A DNA stretch of 64,000 nt from Tenebrio molitor (lineage: Eukaryota > Arthropoda > Insecta > Coleoptera > Tenebrionidae), in the NCBI RefSeq assembly GCF_963966145.1, contig NC_091046.1:24676001-24740000 (forward strand). The letters are read 5' to 3'. Positions 51,696 to 62,814 of the stretch are shown here, one piece after another (position 1 is the stretch's first letter; each line of letters opens with the position of its first letter). Both the position numbers and the translations under genes were made by a program. The notes beneath the pieces were generated by a model that saw nothing but the letters and a program-made list of their open reading frames with translations, was not told where the DNA came from and made no database searches.

Positions 51696-53463
51696 TACAT
51701 ATTTGCTCTAGATCTTTTTTTTTTCACACAAATAAAAACATTTAAATTGTAAAATTTATCATGAACTATAAAATCTATATTTTGTTATAATGTTCAAAAG
51801 AAAACTGAAATAAACAATGCCACTACAAAACAATGATGATTTTAGTTTATTAAAAAAATCAAATTTAATGTGGTATTGATTAATTCGTGGTTCATGTTTA
51901 CTGTCTTATTATTGTCTGGATTACCTGTATCCACGCAACCAACCCTGTTGAAGTAATAACAAAACTTGAACTAGAATTATTATTCAATGGGTTCGTCACA
52001 CTATTAAAAGATAATTCGTATGATTATTTTCTTTATCATCACCTTGACAATTACATCTTGCTAATTATTATTAGCCTTGTTCTTTATTTATTTATTCGAG
52101 ATAACATTTAATGCATAAAGCTAGATCACCTAATTTTCTAATAAAAGTGGGCAAGAGCTAACTTACTTAAAAAAGTATAAATTTGCATTTCTGCTGAAAC
52201 TTATTAATAGGTAAATAAAAGCTTCTCCTCATCTGCACTGCGTCAGTAAACACAAACGGTCTCACATTGGGAGCATCATTTCATGTAGGTATAAACTAAT
52301 AAAACTTCAGAAAATTTAGCAAATATGTTGGTAATTTCATAAAACGATCATTTTAGAACGGATATTTATACGGTTCATGAAATTTTGTTCGTGAAGGGCA
52401 CGCGTGACGTAACTAGCATGGGTGATGAGTATGTACATGGTATCTGAGATCTTGACGATCAGCATCTATACCTATGTTCTCCTGAGGGCACTCCTCATTT
52501 TTCAGTTGTAAAAAGTCATTCAGTGTAGGTGTAATTTTAGCTGTCATCATAGCACAGAAATTGATAAAAAATAAAAGGAAATGCTTAAAAAAAAACCAAT
52601 CTGGGTAAAGAGTTGCAAATTATAAAGATGCAAAATTTTTACTGCTTTATATCAATTGAGTATGAGCTAAGAAACGAGAATATTTATTTTCTTCAATTTA
52701 TTTGGACTGAACCCTGCGTAGTTTGATTTTGCTGGAAAAAGTGAACACATTATGTATACGTGAAACTTTCATTGCTAGTTGCTCGCACGTACCTACGTGA
52801 GTTGTGTAGACGATTTGAGCTCGCGTGAAAGGAGTGTTGAAGAGCATCTCAAACGCCATTTTATAAACTATGTACATCCGCCATTAGTGATGCAAGATGA
52901 GCACCCAAAAATATGTTTTACGGTAATGACAACAACCTCTACTATGATGTAATGTAATACATATTTGTAAATGGGTCTCTGCTTAAATTTAAAAAAAATA
53001 CGAGTGTGAGGAATGTCACTTAATATAATACGAGTAGGTTACCTATTATTTAGCAACTAGAACATAAATCTGAAAGCACCAATGAATGTACCTAACAATG
53101 AATTTTATGGCACGAATAAATGTAGTAATAAGACAATAAAATAACTCTCCATCGCCAGAAGTGAAGTAACCGAGAGCAATACCTACTTACTCGTATCTCA
53201 AATTCAGTATTTATGCATAAGCTACATAGTTACATAAGTTAAATTTAGGCTTCATTTCAAAAATTCATATTTCTTCAAATCTGTCAGTTGACCTTTTTAA
53301 TAAATTTTTATTTGTATTATTCTAAATTAATACGGACAAATTTGGAGAGAAATTCTAATCTTAACTAGTATGTATAAAAAAAATATATATATGACTGCCA
53401 AGTGGAAGCATACTTACAAAATTAATCTCTATTAAGAACAGTTTGTGAAGTCTTTATTTTGTA
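51696..53463. other. intron, no gene seen
   Basis: AT-rich sequence. A 74-codon plus-strand open frame at 51887-52111 starts with GTG and has no recognisable motif. It is not called. Confidence 0.5.
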
Positions 53464-53687
53464 CAGTTCGAGACACGGAATTTCGGGCATCACTGTCAAT
53501 ATGCTGTCAAAAATTGTAAAATAAACTTTACATTATTAACCTCAATGACTGACATGCGACTGACATGGACAGAAAATAAATTTCAAAATTTGACTTTTGA
53601 ATGTCACGTTGACAATAAAGAGTGATTTACATCGCAATTTTTTGAAGTGACAGAAAAATGATGCCCGAAATTCCGTGTCCCGAACTG
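53464..53687. mobile_element. Tc1/mariner-type MITE
   Basis: TA then CAGTTCGAGACACGGAATTT at the left and GAAATTCCGTGTCCCGAACTG then TA at the right. Inner arms CGGGCATCA and GACATTCAAAA. Related by inner arms to 56446-56790. Confidence 0.92.
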
Positions 53688-53928
53688 TACTAGTTACGAT
53701 ACGAGGAGAATTATATGAAACAAGACGAACATTTAAGTGAAATTGTAAAATCAATAGAAATTATTTTATATTTACACTTGCTGCAGGTACGTAGAAACAA
53801 TAACTGGCTCAGCGGTTTTTCATATATCATTCACTTAAGTAATCATTAGTTTCAATTTTACAATTTCAAATTTCATAAAATATAAAACATATGAAAAGTA
53901 TTAATAACAATTAAAAAGAGATACTCAC

Positions 53929-54382
53929 GCTAGTATTCCGGACATGTGGAAAATTTCAGCATTTAAATAAGCCAGATAGGCCATAACAAATATAAAAATA
54001 GGTTCTATAACACGCACTTCATTTGTAAATTTAGTAACAAATCCAGTGGCGAGTCCCCATATCACACCGATCACAGTACCCCCGATGGCCACTACGAAAA
54101 AGCTCGCTAAACCCGCTAGAAGGTCCTGATAGACAATGTTTTCTAGGCCCATCTCTGTATACGATTCGAAGAGATGATATAACACTACCGTAACGGCATC
54201 ATTTAATAGTGATTCACCAAACACAACTATATACAAAATTTCGTTAACTTGAATCTCTTCAAAAACAGCTAGCACGGCTACTGGATCCACTGCAGATATC
54301 AGCGATCCAAATAGGAACATGTCCAACAGTGGAGTCTCACAGGAGTAGAGGCCTGTCATTCCTACTGCCCATAAGGAAGCAC
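53929..54382 (-). CDS. Nhe2: Na+/H+ exchanger, catalytic membrane core exon
   Basis: A 454-base exon, acceptor TTGTTTTAG ending at 54383 and GTGAGT donor from 53928. It starts with two bases finishing Gly, then ASLWAVGMTGLYS, FGSLISAVDPVAVLAVFEEI, LYIVVFGESLLNDAVTVVLY and HLFESYTEMG, followed by helices FFVVAIGGTVIGVIWGLATG and RVIEPIFIFVMAYLAY, ending FHMSGILA. SAVDPVAVLAVF and FGESLLNDAV hold the conserved acidic residues essential for ion exchange in this family (Asp of DPVA, Glu and Asp of GESLLND). All are present, so the core looks functional. Phases fit both neighbours. Confidence 0.98.
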
Positions 54383-54587
54383 CTAAAACAATAATGTTGC
54401 ATAAATAGGTATAAATGTATGTTATATAGATAAATCATAATAAATTTTTCAATAGTGTTTCTTCATTTACAGTTTACTCACTTAAAAAGTTTTACTGTAT
54501 ATTGGGTCGTAAACATCGGTTTATTTGTCTCTATCTCTACGTGTAAAAAGTCTCTTTAAGGGCTAGATCGGTAATAGTACTAATAGT

Positions 54588-54713
54588 ATTTTACAATAGA
54601 AGTCCGTTAGGACAGCTTTTACAGCTGGTCCGGAGACTGAGACGAGATCGAAGAACGAGTCGAATAATACTGGCGAGGCAGCGAAGACCCTAACGGACGT
54701 GTATTGTAGAATA
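54588..54713. repeat. hairpin palindrome with CG-rich loop
   Basis: ATTTTACAATAGAAGTCCGT and TAGG on the left pair with CCTAACGGACGTGTATTGTA on the right. The loop contains GACGAGATCGAAGAACGAG and GGCGAGGCAGCGAAG. Confidence 0.88.
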
Positions 54714-55058
54714 GTTGTTGTAATTAACAAACAGTCCGAAAAACAATCTTTAACAACTAGATATTAAAAAAAATACCGGGCTTTTATTTATTGTTGCCAT
54801 ACTAACATACTAACGTTGCCATACCAACTAATTCATTAGATGTTTTCAACGGCAATTTCGATTGGATAGCTTACGTGTTGTGCTGCACTACCATACAAAA
54901 TGCAAGAAATTTTATAAAAGATTTACGACCCAATATACCGTAAAACGCTCGTATGTACAATGTTCGACTCGTTATCACTCGTTCGTTAGGTACTGAGTTC
55001 CCACGTAAAGTTCTATGTAATGGTCTTGCATCGTAAGTAACTATTGAATTAATTATAT
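54714..55058. other. intron, no gene seen
   Basis: AT-rich sequence without features. Confidence 0.5.
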
Positions 55059-55371
55059 AGGGTCATTATAAATGATTGTAGTCGAAGTAAGCCATGCCCA
55101 TGTTATGAAATTTTTGCCGTCTCACTGTGAATTTTTGTCTCTGTCAGTTTATTTTTTAGGTGAAAAGTGTGGTGATGAAAATTTTATTTCTTTCTTTCTA
55201 AATATATGGTTGAATTTAAAAATATCAAGTTGTTTTTCAACCAATTTAACTCCTGTGTGTGAAGAGTGTGTACATATTTACTTATTCATCATTTTTTATA
55301 TGGAGCGGCAGCCATAAATTTTACATTCAGTTTTTACGCCAACTTGGACTACAATAATTTATAATGACCCT
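55059..55371. mobile_element. MITE, AGGGT(C/T)ATTATAAATGATTGTAG family
   Basis: AGGGTCATTATAAATGATTG at the left. The right end ACAATAATTTATAATGACCCT is its inverse, with TCGAAGTAAGCC/AACTTGGACTA arms. Relatives: 61338-62401 and, more distant, 59282-59476. Confidence 0.9.
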
Positions 55372-55445
55372 GTACTTCTTAATAACAATATATCAGATTA
55401 TAAATTTAGGTATACATACTTATAAAGCAGTCAGAGTATTTTGTA

Positions 55446-55772
55446 CCGGGATATCAAAAATTATCTTGGTCAAAGGTGGTCATAGATTGGAAAACGTCCG
55501 TCTCAACTTGTTGCGTGTGTTTTCTAGGGTTGTGTTCCATACGTTGACGAACGTCATTAACAAACAACTTACGTACGATTTGCTTACCAGTACTTTTTTA
55601 TGAGTCAAGAACCAGTTTCGCGAAACACACCAACACAATTTGTAAGACATGCATAAAAATCCGGATTGTAACATTCAAAAAATGATTGACACAAATGCAC
55701 GATCTAGCTTCGACAATTATTTTTTGAAAATCCATGACCACCTTTGACCATGATAATTTTTGATAATCCCGG
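55446..55772. mobile_element. MITE, TA-flanked, CCGGGATATCAAAAATTATC family
   Basis: TA then CCGGGATATCAAAAATTATC at the left. The right end GATAATTTTTGATAATCCCGG is followed by TA. Inner arms GGTCAAAGGTGGTCAT. Confidence 0.93.
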
Positions 55773-56445
55773 TAGCTTATAGTATTGATACATCTTTATT
55801 AAGAGTAAATTTTAAAAAAATTGACAATATAATGAGCATGAAATTAAATTTCAGTTTACTTTGGTTCATTCAAAATATTGTTTCAAACCTAAATAAGTAT
55901 TTACTTATTTTACCACCAATATTTAATGTTAAGGTAAGTACAAAGTGCCTCTAAAAGAATGTCTATCAAGAGTTCTGTGGAATTCAAATTCTGCAATATT
56001 TAACCGATAGTTACGTTCAATGAGCCAAAGAAAACATATCCAATAAAAAAATAGGAATTAAATTTGTCAATAACTTCTAAACAGTTGTGGGAAGATGGTT
56101 CATCAGTTCTTCTCCTTGGCATAGAAACAAAATACTAGAAACATTCAAACAATTTCTCAAATACTGGAATTATTAATAGTTTGTAAAACTGTTTTCCGAC
56201 GACCACTATGCAATATGGCATATTTCACACAGTTTTCCCTTAGTGAAAATTTAAAATTGCAAACAATTTCAATGGTTGTGTAAACACATGAGCGGGTATG
56301 AATTTTAGGATTCATATCGTATTTAATTGTAACTCTGTTTTGAAAATTTTGCGGGAAAAATGATAACTAAAAAAATGTTTAATTTAACAAGTCCTACTGG
56401 TAATTAAATTTCTTATGTGGACTTCTATAACACCCTGTATAGGTA
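55773..56445. other. intron with a transposon fragment
   Basis: 56186-56272 repeats the left end of the 17522-18126 element (CCGACGACCACTATGCAATA). Otherwise no feature seen. Confidence 0.55.
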
Positions 56446-56790
56446 CAGTTGCGGAATTAAAATTTCGGGCACTATTGTCAATGTCATGATATAAACTCTA
56501 AAACAACTTTTACGTTAATAACCTTATTTTTTACTCTTGTCATGTTTTTGTCTTTTTGGCATTCAAAAATTGTCATTTGTGGCATAATAACGGGTAGGCA
56601 ACATATCAAAGCGATGATTTAATTACACTCAGTGCAACTAACTGAAATTTCAAAATTCAAAATGGATTGGGTGACTGATACAGAAAAGTTTAATTTTTGA
56701 ATGTCAGTCATGATGACAGTAGAAGGTGCTTTACAGAGATTTTGTTGAAGTGACAGAAAAATCGTGCCCGAAATTTTAATTCCGCAACTG
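56446..56790. mobile_element. Tc1/mariner-type MITE
   Basis: TA then CAGTTGCGGAATTAAAATTT at the left and AAATTTTAATTCCGCAACTG then TA at the right. Inner arms CGGGCACTA / TCGTGCCCG. Confidence 0.93.
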
Positions 56791-56894
56791 TACCTACATT
56801 TTTCAGCCATTCCTAACTTGGCATCTGTCAAAGATAACCTCAAAATTTACAATTAATTCATGTTTTTCAAAATTTTTTAACGAACACGAAAAAC

Positions 56895-57005
56895 ATTGTG
56901 TGCACCTCGGTCAAAAAGTACCTTTTGTCCTCCCCTGTTTTCAAGTCTCGGCTCCGCCTCGATTAGAAAACCTAGACTCGGATGCACTTTTTAAGCCTTG
57001 ATACA
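56895..57005. repeat. imperfect hairpin with CG-rich loop
   Basis: GTCAAAAAGTACCTTTTGTC and CTGTTTTCAAGTCTCGG on the left pair loosely with CGATTAGAAAACCTAGACTC and GCACTTTTTAAGCC on the right. The loop is TCGGCTCCGCCTCGA, the inverse form of the shared loop motif. Confidence 0.6.
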
Positions 57006-57209
57006 GAAATAACTATTGTGCGATAAAAACTTTACAGTTTTTTTGAAGAAAGAACGATCGCTGTTCTAATACTAACAGTTTTTTACTGTTTTTCATTCGA
57101 GTATTTTAATAGAGTAATTCTTTTTTCGTGCTTCGTTATCAATGGATGTGTAAACACAACGGTTGCCATTTTTCCAGTTTCAATTTTCGGTTATAAATTC
57201 ATTATCAAA

Positions 57210-57298
57210 ATGATGAACGAGGTTGACAAAGTGGCAGAAAACGCAAGAAATTGTCTCTTGCTGCCTAGAAAATCCAAGCAAATGTACGAAATAAAGTT
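57210..57298 (+). pseudogene. tyrosine-recombinase-type (KIAA1958/Crypton-like) N-terminus
   Basis: From ATG the plus strand reads MMNEVDKVAENARNCLLLPR, then KSKQMYEIK, after which the frame turns into AT-rich sequence and stops. The ARNxLLPxKSKxxYExxY string is typical of the start of proteins with a Crypton-derived tyrosine recombinase fold (KIAA1958/ZMYM-type, DUF3504), where it precedes the core-binding domain. The recombinase domain itself is absent here. The fragment lies between two CG-loop hairpins (56895-57005 and 57526-57642). The match is short, so the family call is tentative. Confidence 0.5.
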
Positions 57299-57413
57299 AA
57301 ATAATTGTTGTAACTGCATTGTTTAAATAATGTTTGTAAATATACAATATCCAAAATAGTTTTCAATAAATAGTTTAAATTTCAATAACAATTTTGACTT
57401 TTATTTGACATAT

Positions 57414-57455
57414 CTTTATGGCCCATGGGCATAAAGTGGTCCGTGGGCCATAAAG
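57414..57455. repeat. short hairpin
   Basis: CTTTATGGCCCATGG and CCGTGGGCCATAAAG with a 12-base loop. Confidence 0.85.
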
Positions 57456-57525
57456 AGACGTTTATGTCAAAAACCTAATTTTTTTATCGGATAAATTTTT
57501 CAATTTTACGAAAAGTTATTGCATT

Positions 57526-57642
57526 GATAATTTTACGAGCTGAATTTGGGCATTTTTATTGTGGTTAGGCTCGAGAGCTAAAGCTAAAGCTCTCGGGCCT
57601 AACCGGAATAAAAATACCCAAATATCAACGAGTAAAATTGTC
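57526..57642. repeat. hairpin palindrome with CG-rich loop
   Basis: GATAATTTTACGAGCTGAAT and TTGGGCATTTTTATT on the left pair with AATAAAAATACCCAAAT and AACGAGTAAAATTGTC on the right. GGTTAGGCTCGAGAGC and GCTCTCGGGCCTAACC lie inside. Confidence 0.9.
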
Positions 57643-57926
57643 TAAAGCAAAAATATTTAAGTGAAAATTGGGAAATTTATCAGATATTAAAAATTAGATC
57701 GTGTTATTTTTGGCAAGATTAATTCCAGAATACAAATTTTAACTTTACGTAATAATTTATTTATAATACAGTTATTAAAAACACAATTTGAGAATCTGAC
57801 AGGAGTAGCATGCAATTTTAATCACTTTTGACAGATGACAGAGTAGTAGGGTGTTTTTACCGCGATAAACATTTTTGATTGGATGAAAGCAAGCGCTCTG
57901 ATTGGCTGAACACGCATGTTTGATGT
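57643..57926. other. intron, no gene seen
   Basis: AT-rich sequence without features. Confidence 0.5.
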
Positions 57927-58157
57927 ACAGTCATGTTCAGATAAATCTGGGACAATTTTATTTTTCGAGGGTAATGTGGGCTAAACATTGAACAATATTT
58001 CCATGAATTTTTTGCTGCCAGAGCAAATAGCAACTTTCATTTATTTGTCAAAGTTGACATGTGATTATACTTTTCAAAGCAATTTTACCGCAAAATAATA
58101 ATAAAATAACAACCATTGAATTGTTAATTTTAGCCAAAATATTTTTTTTAATAAAAT
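57927..58157. mobile_element. truncated copy of the 59982-60285 MITE
   Basis: TA then CAGTCATGTTCAGATAAATC, followed by the interior of the full copy (TGTCAAAGTTGACATGTG, CAATTTTACCGCAAAA). It breaks off after ATGTTAAGTTAAG without a right end. Confidence 0.9.
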
Positions 58158-58520
58158 GTTAAGTTAAGGGGAAGTAGGATATGTTCACAAGATTCTGTAT
58201 CAAGTTTAAAACGTCGTAACTGTTTGATACGAAGTACAAATTTCTTGAAATACAAACCTTTTTTTCAGAGGTACCTACATTATTACTACTCGGATTTTAT
58301 CCACTTGAAAAAAACAAACATTATTAAACAATGGATCGGCTAATTCTTAAACGTAAAAGAACCACCAACTAAATCTCATAAATGTTAGAATGACCATTTG
58401 TTGACAAATCGTGTTTCATTTATCAGTTAACACCTCCTAAGTCGTGGACAGTAAATGACGAACCATCATCGTATATGCATCTTAAACTTTATAAAGTTCC
58501 CATGGTAGATAAATGCTATA
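58158..58520. other. intron, no gene seen
   Basis: AT-rich sequence without features. Confidence 0.5.
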
Positions 58521-59101
58521 CAGGGTGTTTTCGAAGTTGAGGCGTTTGTTGTAACACGAGGTACTATACATTATTCTTAAGAATTTTAGCCTAAATCTCT
58601 TAGTAAAATGTTTGTATTTTGTATTAACGGAGATAATTGATTGTGTATTTTTATTGTTTTCTAAAATTTGGAGTCCGGTCCTGTCTATTTCTCCGCTGTA
58701 CTAGATTAATAACTGATGTGGCCCAGGATGGTGTCTTTCTGGAAATCGTTCTGCGTACTCTCTGGACGCCGCAGCTGCATTCTAACAACGTCATAACATT
58801 GCCACTACATCTGTGTGCTCATTATTTTCGTAATGATAAAGCCATTCCGACTAATTAGATGACAACACTGACAGTATTTTTAATTAACGTCAATGCTCAT
58901 TTCATTTTTTTTTTGTCAATTCTAATTTATAACAAATCAGCGTAAATTTGAGCAGGGCCGGTTTCAAAAATTTCAAAAAAATTAACTTATTGTATCTTCA
59001 TTGCCGTACACATTTTACTAAGGTCACTTTAGCTAAAACTCTTTAGAACAACGCATACTATCACATGTTAAAACGAACGCCTCAACTTCGAAAATACCCT
59101 G
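58521..59101 (-). mobile_element. TIR element with DUF4817 transposase remnant
   Basis: TA then CAGGGTGTTTTCGAAGTTGA at the left and TCAACTTCGAAAATACCCTG then TA at the right. AAACGAACGCC arms. The interior carries a transposase N-terminal fragment. Confidence 0.93.
58700..58835 (-). pseudogene. DUF4817-type transposase N-terminal remnant
   Basis: The minus strand reads YENNEHTDVVAML, stop codons, then NAAAASREYAERFPERHHPG in the same frame. The xTNxExxDMxxxYGxCxxNAxxAxREYAERFPxRxxPxP pattern is the helix-turn-helix N-terminus of insect DUF4817-type transposases. Two stops break it and the catalytic part is absent. Its place inside a TA-flanked TIR element confirms the source. Confidence 0.7.
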
Positions 59102-59281
59102 TATAATGTATTTTTGAATACAAATTTAGAAAAATGTAGGTATTAAACAATTAAGGCATTTACGATTGTTGCAAATTCGGACTATCTATGGAAATCTGAC
59201 ATTTCGGTTGGCAGTATTATGATTTGTCATAATAAATCTGCGTGTTAAAACAATCGTGAACGTCCTTTATGATACAAGATC

Positions 59282-59476
59282 ATTATAAATGATTGTCCCA
59301 TCGTAGTTGGCGTTGAAAACCGCCAGCCTCGCAACGTTAGACAAACTAGTAGACAGATTTCCACTACCGCCGGTAGCGCCACCTATCGACGATACTAGTC
59401 TCACTCATGTTATGAGGCTTGCGGCACATTCAACTACGTCACCAACGCCTACTGCGATGGGACAATCATTTATAAT
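59282..59476. mobile_element. MITE related to 55059 and 61338 families
   Basis: ATTATAAATGATTGTCCCAT at the left and GATGGGACAATCATTTATAAT at the right. GTAGTTGGCGTT / ACCAACGCCTAC arms. A 66-codon open frame across it is not coding in appearance. Confidence 0.85.
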
Positions 59477-59981
59477 AATTATGTATGTCATGTATGTTGA
59501 AATGTAGTCCTGATTATATTAATGGTATTATTATTACTTTTAATTTTTGCATATGAAAATAAATAAAAGCAAAATTTTATCCTATTTTTAGATTATAATT
59601 AACTATTAATTTATATTAATACATATGTAGTTATTTATTACATATTTATATTTTTTGTTAATGTAAATCTAAAATATCTCATGTATCTACATGAAATTTT
59701 AGCTAAGTCTAAGCAATTAACCACTCTTGTTTATTTCTCTAGAGCTTGCAAAAAGAAACTGAAATAGAACATTTATAAATGATCAAATTATATTTAGGAT
59801 TTTCTTCTCGTTTTCATTGACAAGTAGGATAAATATTTGACTGTAATTGCCCATTTGGTTTCTAATTAAAATAATCATTGTTATTAATTGTTCTTTCTAT
59901 ATATGCACACGGTATAGAAGAAGGCCCAAAATTGGCGCACTAACTACCTATTTACTACCTTATGGAGGATGTTTAAATGTA
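59477..59981. other. intron, no gene seen
   Basis: AT-rich. The last 70 bases (TACCTTATGGAGGATGTTTA) are shared with the left flank of the 37208 MITE. Confidence 0.5.
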
Positions 59982-60285
59982 CAGTCATGTTCAGATAAAT
60001 CTGGGACAATGTTATTTTTCGAGGGGCTGAACATTGAACAATATTTCTATGGATTTTCTGCTGTCAGAAAAAATAACAGATTTAATTTATTTGTCAAAGT
60101 TGACATGTGGTTATACTTTTCAAAGCGATTTTACCGCAAAACGCCTAATCATAATAAAATAACAACCATTAAATTGTTCATTTTAATCAAAATATTTTTT
60201 TTAATGAAATGTTAATTAATTAACTGCTCAAAGTCATATTTAAAATCCAAAAAGGAAGTTGTCCCAGATTTATATGAACATGACT
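59982..60285. mobile_element. 304 bp Tc1/mariner-type MITE, full copy
   Basis: TA then CAGTCATGTTCAGATAAATC at the left and GATTTATATGAACATGACTG then TA at the right, with TGGGACAA / TTGTCCCA arms. Confidence 0.95.
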
Positions 60286-60354
60286 GTACATGTTTAAACG
60301 AACGAAAAAAGTAAAGCACTATTATCTATAAGAAGTATTTTAGAAAGAACTTAC

Positions 60355-60621
60355 CTATGGTTAAAGTATTAAAAATAGTTCCGATTACAGCAAACAATAA
60401 TATAGTGCCTAAATGATCGAAAAATAATCTGTTAGGCATAAAATAACCAGCATCCAAAATGATGGGCGGAAGCATATAAAAAAAGAACGTATCAGGTGTA
60501 AGAGGTGACAGATGAACGCTGTCCGTAACGTGGACCAAAATAACGCCGATGACTACTCCAACAAATATCAGTAGACAGGATTCGGGAAATATTTCACTCA
60601 ATTTAGGGGCCATGTGAAAAC
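60355..60621 (-). CDS. Nhe2: Na+/H+ exchanger, N-terminal membrane helices (first visible exon)
   Basis: A 267-base exon, acceptor TTTGTTTTCAG ending at 60622 and a GTAAGT donor from 60354. It encodes FHMAPKLSEIFPESCLLIFV, GVVIGVILVHVTDSVHLSPL, then TFFFYMLPPIILDAGYFMP and a helix LGTILLFAVIGTIFNTLTI. FPESCLLI and LPPIILDAGYFMP are hallmark strings of SLC9A1-5 at the third and fourth membrane segments. It starts and ends in phase 1. Upstream exon or exons for the start Met and first helices were not found before 64000, so transcription starts outside the window. Confidence 0.97.
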
Positions 60622-61337
60622 CTGAAAACAAACAAATATTTCATTAAAATCATCATCAATACATTATTCTTAAAATTCATAAACTTTTTACTACTTTAAT
60701 TATTAGTCACCGTGTATGTATAGCACTATAGCACCCGAAGAGAGTGAAGAATGCAATTTCATTTAGTAATAAAGGAATCGAGGCCGGATTTTATTTTATC
60801 ATTACGAATATTTCTATCTAGTAATGATAATTCCTTCTTCATGCCGCCGGCCGTTATCGACGGTTTTGCATGATTCAAAATCCGCCGGGAACGTTGAATT
60901 CCCGGCCTAGTACTTACAAAAGTGACCTTGGTTAAAAATTCGCTAGAGAATGGGCTGGCAGCATTGATTCTTAAATGTCAACAAAGTTTGACATAGAAGT
61001 TACTTTGTGGATTACACGCTCGTGTTGCTCGCCGCGGCTAGACGCCTTGGCTACGCAATACCACTCACACTCGCAAAATATAATTTTCTGGACTAGTAAT
61101 CCAAATAACTATGAAAGCACTAGGTATTCTATTTTTTTTTTGCATTTTTAGTTATTTATCATGTACTTAAAAGTATCTACATCAAACTATTGAGACGAAC
61201 GGCGTGGATACCGGAGACCAGCGTGTAGGTTAAATTTGCTGTACACGGTTATTAATATACATCTTTCCTAAAAAAAAATTAAATGGGGGTGACTGGGATG
61301 GGTGAAGCGGAAATAATGAATGAGGTGATGATTATAC
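60622..61337. other. intron, no gene seen
   Basis: GC-richer patches (AAATCCGCCGGGAACG..CCCGGCC near 60880-60905; GAGGCCGGATTTTATTTT at 60780) form a loose inverted pair and may be another hairpin-type insertion at about 60780-60910. Otherwise featureless. Confidence 0.45.
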
Positions 61338-62401
61338 AGGGTTATTATAAATGATTGTAGTCCAAGTAGGCGTAAACCTGAATGTAAAATTTATGGTTGC
61401 CGCTCCATACAAAAAACATCAAAAACATAGGTCTGTGAATTCACGTAATCTTCTAAAACTTTGAGGAATGTAAGTTGCATCGATCACTACAAGGCAGCAA
61501 TTATTGGTTTTTTTCTAAAAAAATAATTTTCCCATTTGCACCCCATGCGACCAATTGTGCGACTTTAACGGAGTAAGGTATTTCTCTTCATTTTCGGTAA
61601 TTTCAGTGTTTCAATGAATCAAGTCGACAAAATAGCATTGTAAAGCTCAAAAAAAAATACCTTCATGTAATTTTATATGGATGAAGACCGACAAAGGTCA
61701 AAAGACAATATGAGTATTTAAAGGGGAGTTCGTCTAATTTTACAGAGAAAAAGACCATTTTTGCCAAAACCCCTGAAATGTAGATTAGAAAGTACATCCG
61801 ACGAAGAAAAACAGAACCTAACCACCCCCCCACCCCCCAACGTAACTCAGATGAGGTGATATTTTTGTCCTAAAAAAATAAAAAAAAAGGAAAAACTGCA
61901 ACAATTGTGCAAAACTCATTTGGAATCTTCACTCCACCTTCTTGTGTGTTGATTATATAGGGTAAATTTTCTTTTCATAAAATTAACTACCATAAATTTT
62001 TCATTTAAATTTTGTCTGTCTAAAAAATGTAAGGTTACCTTTATATTTCAATAACACCCGTAATAATGTATATCAACCTGCTATATTTTGGACAACTGTT
62101 ACCAATGGTCCAAAGAACATATTTCAGGTACTACAATTAAAAAAAAAACACAATTTAAGAAAAAATGGGGATGGGATCAAAATCACCCCATGCGCCTTAC
62201 TGTGCAAGCCGATTTGGGCGCGCCTAACTAAGGGTTAAATTGCGTCCCTCAATCAGCTGATTCAATTATAAACATTTCAAATGTAAATTAACGATTGAAT
62301 CCAAAAATATTGAGTCGTTTTGCAACCAATTCTAAAAATATTGAGTTGTTTTGCACCCAATTTTTACACTTACTTGGACTACAATCATTTATAATAACCC
62401 T
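61338..62401. mobile_element. 1.06 kb TIR element, AGGGTTATTATAAATGATTG family
   Basis: AGGGTTATTATAAATGATTG at the left and CAATCATTTATAATAACCCT at the right, with TAGTCCAAGTA/TACTTGGACTA arms. No transposase domain recognised inside. It contains CCCCCCCACCCCCC simple sequence near 61829. Confidence 0.92.
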
Positions 62402-62428
62402 ATACATATAACCTGGTACAAACATTAT

Positions 62429-62755
62429 ATAGGATAGTTATCTGACTCTAAAGGCCCGACTAATAAACCGATAATATTCAATTGTTCACCGAAGGGACAC
62501 CAGATGAAGATGGTGGTACCGATCGTTTTATTGTAATTTTACCTTAAAAATATTTAGCCATAAGGGTCATTTTTGTGTCAAATCAGGTAGAAACTCCGAA
62601 CGAATATTCAATCCCTCGTCTGCAGAGAGCATTCTTAGTAAATTCAGATTGAATAATACTTGGGGAAATAACTGTATACACAAATACACTCCCTCCATTT
62701 CGTGAATATTATAGTTTTATTAATGGGGCCTTCAGAGTCAGATAAATATTCTATA
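62429..62755. mobile_element. MITE-like inverted repeat element
   Basis: TAGTTATCTGACTCTAAAGG then CCCGACTAAT on the left. ATTAATGGGGCC then TTCAGAGTCAGATAAATA on the right. Confidence 0.8.
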
Positions 62756-62814
62756 TCTTATCAGCCGCAGGTAAAAAAATTAAGTAGAGTTATAGACAAT
62801 TTATAAACCATATA

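Larger units (their letters stand above)
1812..60621 (-). other. Nhe2: Na+/H+ exchanger gene body (visible part)
   Basis: This span holds all recognised exons of one SLC9A1-5-type sodium/proton exchanger, read right to left. The protein is a multi-pass membrane antiporter that swaps Na+ for H+ and sets intracellular pH and volume. Visible exons cover the transport core from about the second or third membrane segment to the last helix, then the cytoplasmic regulatory tail. Introns reach about 19 kb (34888-53928) and are filled with transposons. The 5' exon or exons encoding the N-terminus are not visible and should lie right of the window. The 3' end of the long isoform lies left of it. The symbol is inferred from family resemblance: motifs match the NHE1-5 group rather than the NHE6/7/9 or NHE8 groups. 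Orthology to fly Nhe2 was not tested. Confidence 0.85.

Noticed and set aside
51887..52111. 74-codon frame with hydrophobic start and end
   Set aside because: Begins with GTG, not ATG, with no homology or splice context.
59307..59507. 66-codon Pro/Thr-rich plus-strand frame
   Set aside because: Lies inside an inverted-repeat MITE. Composition reflects its GC-richer interior.
59847..60215. 122-codon plus-strand open frame
   Set aside because: Runs from unrelated flank into the 59982 MITE and has no conserved motif.
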